NCBI GenBank assembly: GCA_945883455.1
Contig: CAMCXJ010000030.1
Location: 1-15,810 of the forward strand
DNA: 15,810 bases
DNA from: Prosthecobacter debontii
GTDB taxonomy: Bacteria; Verrucomicrobiota; Verrucomicrobiia; Verrucomicrobiales; Akkermansiaceae
Direction of reading: 5' to 3'
The notes beneath the pieces are model-generated. The model ran no database searches and was not told where the DNA came from. It was given only the letters and a program-made list of their open reading frames with translations. Made by a program: the position numbers and the translations under genes. Below, in pieces: positions 15,146-15,810 of the stretch; the stretch's first letter is position 1; every line of letters starts with the position of its first letter.

Positions 15146-15810
15146 TCACTTCACCGGCTTGAGCTGCCAGTTCTTGATACTCACCCCGCGGTTGGGAGTG
15201 CGGGCACTGATACTAATCACATTGCTGCCCTCGGCGAGTTTTACCTTCACCGGAGCGGAGCTCGCCCAGAACCCCTTGGTGTAGGGCATGGTGAAAGGAA
15301 CCGGTTCGTCGCGGTTGACACGGACGAGGATCTCGAGATTCGGGGAAACGGTGGCGGCCTGCGCGGTGAGTTCGTATTCCCCTTCGGCGGGGACTTCGAC
15401 GCGGTATTTGAACAGCTCGGGACGTTGCCCTAGGCGGCTGTAGTGGAGTTGGTAACCTTTCTCCCAGCTTTTCAGGAAAAGGATGCGATCCGAGCTCTTG
15501 CGCGGCGAGTAACAGGCGACTGCCGGGATGGTCATCGAGCCGTCGGCGGCGACCACGACTTCCTTATCGGCATCTGGGATATCGATGTCTTCTCCCACCT
15601 CGTCGCCAAGCAATTCGTCGGATTCACCGAGTTTCATACCGCCAGCTAGTTCGAGAGCTTTGACTTCCGCTTTCTTCACAATGATCTGCTTGTTAACAAA
15701 CGCCAAGCCATCCCAGAACTCGCCACCTATGCCATACTTGCCAGGGCTGATGCTCACTTTTTTCTCGCCAAAGGCATCGCCTAGCCACTGGGCGCGAAGG
15801 ATCTGCTGAT
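15146..15810 (-). CDS. C-terminal part of a protein with a beta-sandwich, carbohydrate-binding-like domain (cut by right window edge)
   Basis: The frame is open to the window edge, so about 220 C-terminal residues are seen and the start lies outside. A GTG at 15757 is in frame but has no special support. The visible part begins QWLGDAFGEKKVSISPGKYG and contains a charged, acidic segment (GESDELLGDEVGEDIDIPD). It ends in a domain of about 115 residues with the strand pattern of a CBM6/CBM35-like jelly roll: FKYRVEVPAEGEYELTAQAA, LEILVRVNRDEPVPF, VKVKLAEGSNVISISA and a final GVSIKNWQLKPV. Such domains usually bind polysaccharide on exported enzymes. No catalytic domain is visible here, so the enzyme class is unknown. 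The secreted 898-residue protein gene follows after 33 bp. Confidence 0.78.
   Translation of the reverse strand, partial: QQILRAQWLGDAFGEKKVSISPGKYGIGGEFWDGLAFVNKQIIVKKAEVKALELAGGMKLGESDELLGDEVGEDIDIPDADKEVVVAADGSMTIPAVACYSPRKSSDRILFLKSWEKGYQLHYSRLGQRPELFKYRVEVPAEGEYELTAQAATVSPNLEILVRVNRDEPVPFTMPYTKGFWASSAPVKVKLAEGSNVISISARTPNRGVSIKNWQLKPVK

Noticed and set aside
1..15810. CRISPR arrays, tRNA or rRNA genes, and insertion sequences
   Set aside because: I looked for regularly spaced repeats, cloverleaf-like segments and transposase motifs and saw none.

Overview
The window is a G+C-rich stretch of bacterial chromosome, densely packed, with most genes on the minus strand. The organism is most likely a Verrucomicrobiota bacterium. 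This is inferred from an LptC/LptA/LptB-type gene block, large secreted proteins of unrecognised family, a sugar-acid-type isomerase, and the scarcity of Shine-Dalgarno sequences. No rRNA or tRNA gene is present to settle it. No gene-free stretch exceeds about 160 bp.

Housekeeping block, 1-6198. On the minus strand lie the 5' part of ilvD (cut by the window edge), a small Gly/Tyr/His-rich lipoprotein, a DEAD-box RNA helicase, recR, a four-helix membrane protein and a PrxQ/Bcp-type peroxiredoxin. The last three form one overlapping unit read peroxiredoxin, membrane protein, recR (overlaps of 4 and 14 bp), with the helicase 125 bp further downstream. Divergent from it on the plus strand is an LPS-export locus: a reading frame joining an LptC-like and an LptA/OstA-like protein, then the ATPase gene lptB. 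A degenerate 7-bp tandem repeat lies between the last two.

Defence/addiction block, 6206-11369, minus strand. In transcription order this holds a 1275-residue type IIG restriction-modification enzyme, then three genes joined by 11-bp overlaps: a RelE/HigB-like toxin, a HigA-like HTH antitoxin with a C-terminal extension, and a SecB-like chaperone. This is the order of a toxin-antitoxin-chaperone (TAC) module. A promoter-like pair with a perfect TTAACG/CGTTAA palindrome lies ahead of the toxin and is a good candidate for the autoregulatory operator. This module is the most interesting part of the window.

Right block, 11457-15810, minus strand. It holds a hydroxypyruvate-isomerase-like TIM-barrel protein, then a large secreted protein with two thioredoxin-like regions that lack CxxC. 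Upstream of that, and cut by the right edge, is the C-terminal part of a protein ending in a beta-sandwich, carbohydrate-binding-like domain. The last two are 33 bp apart and are probably co-transcribed.

All residue positions and base-composition statements were counted by hand. Family assignments rest on recognised motifs, not on database searches.
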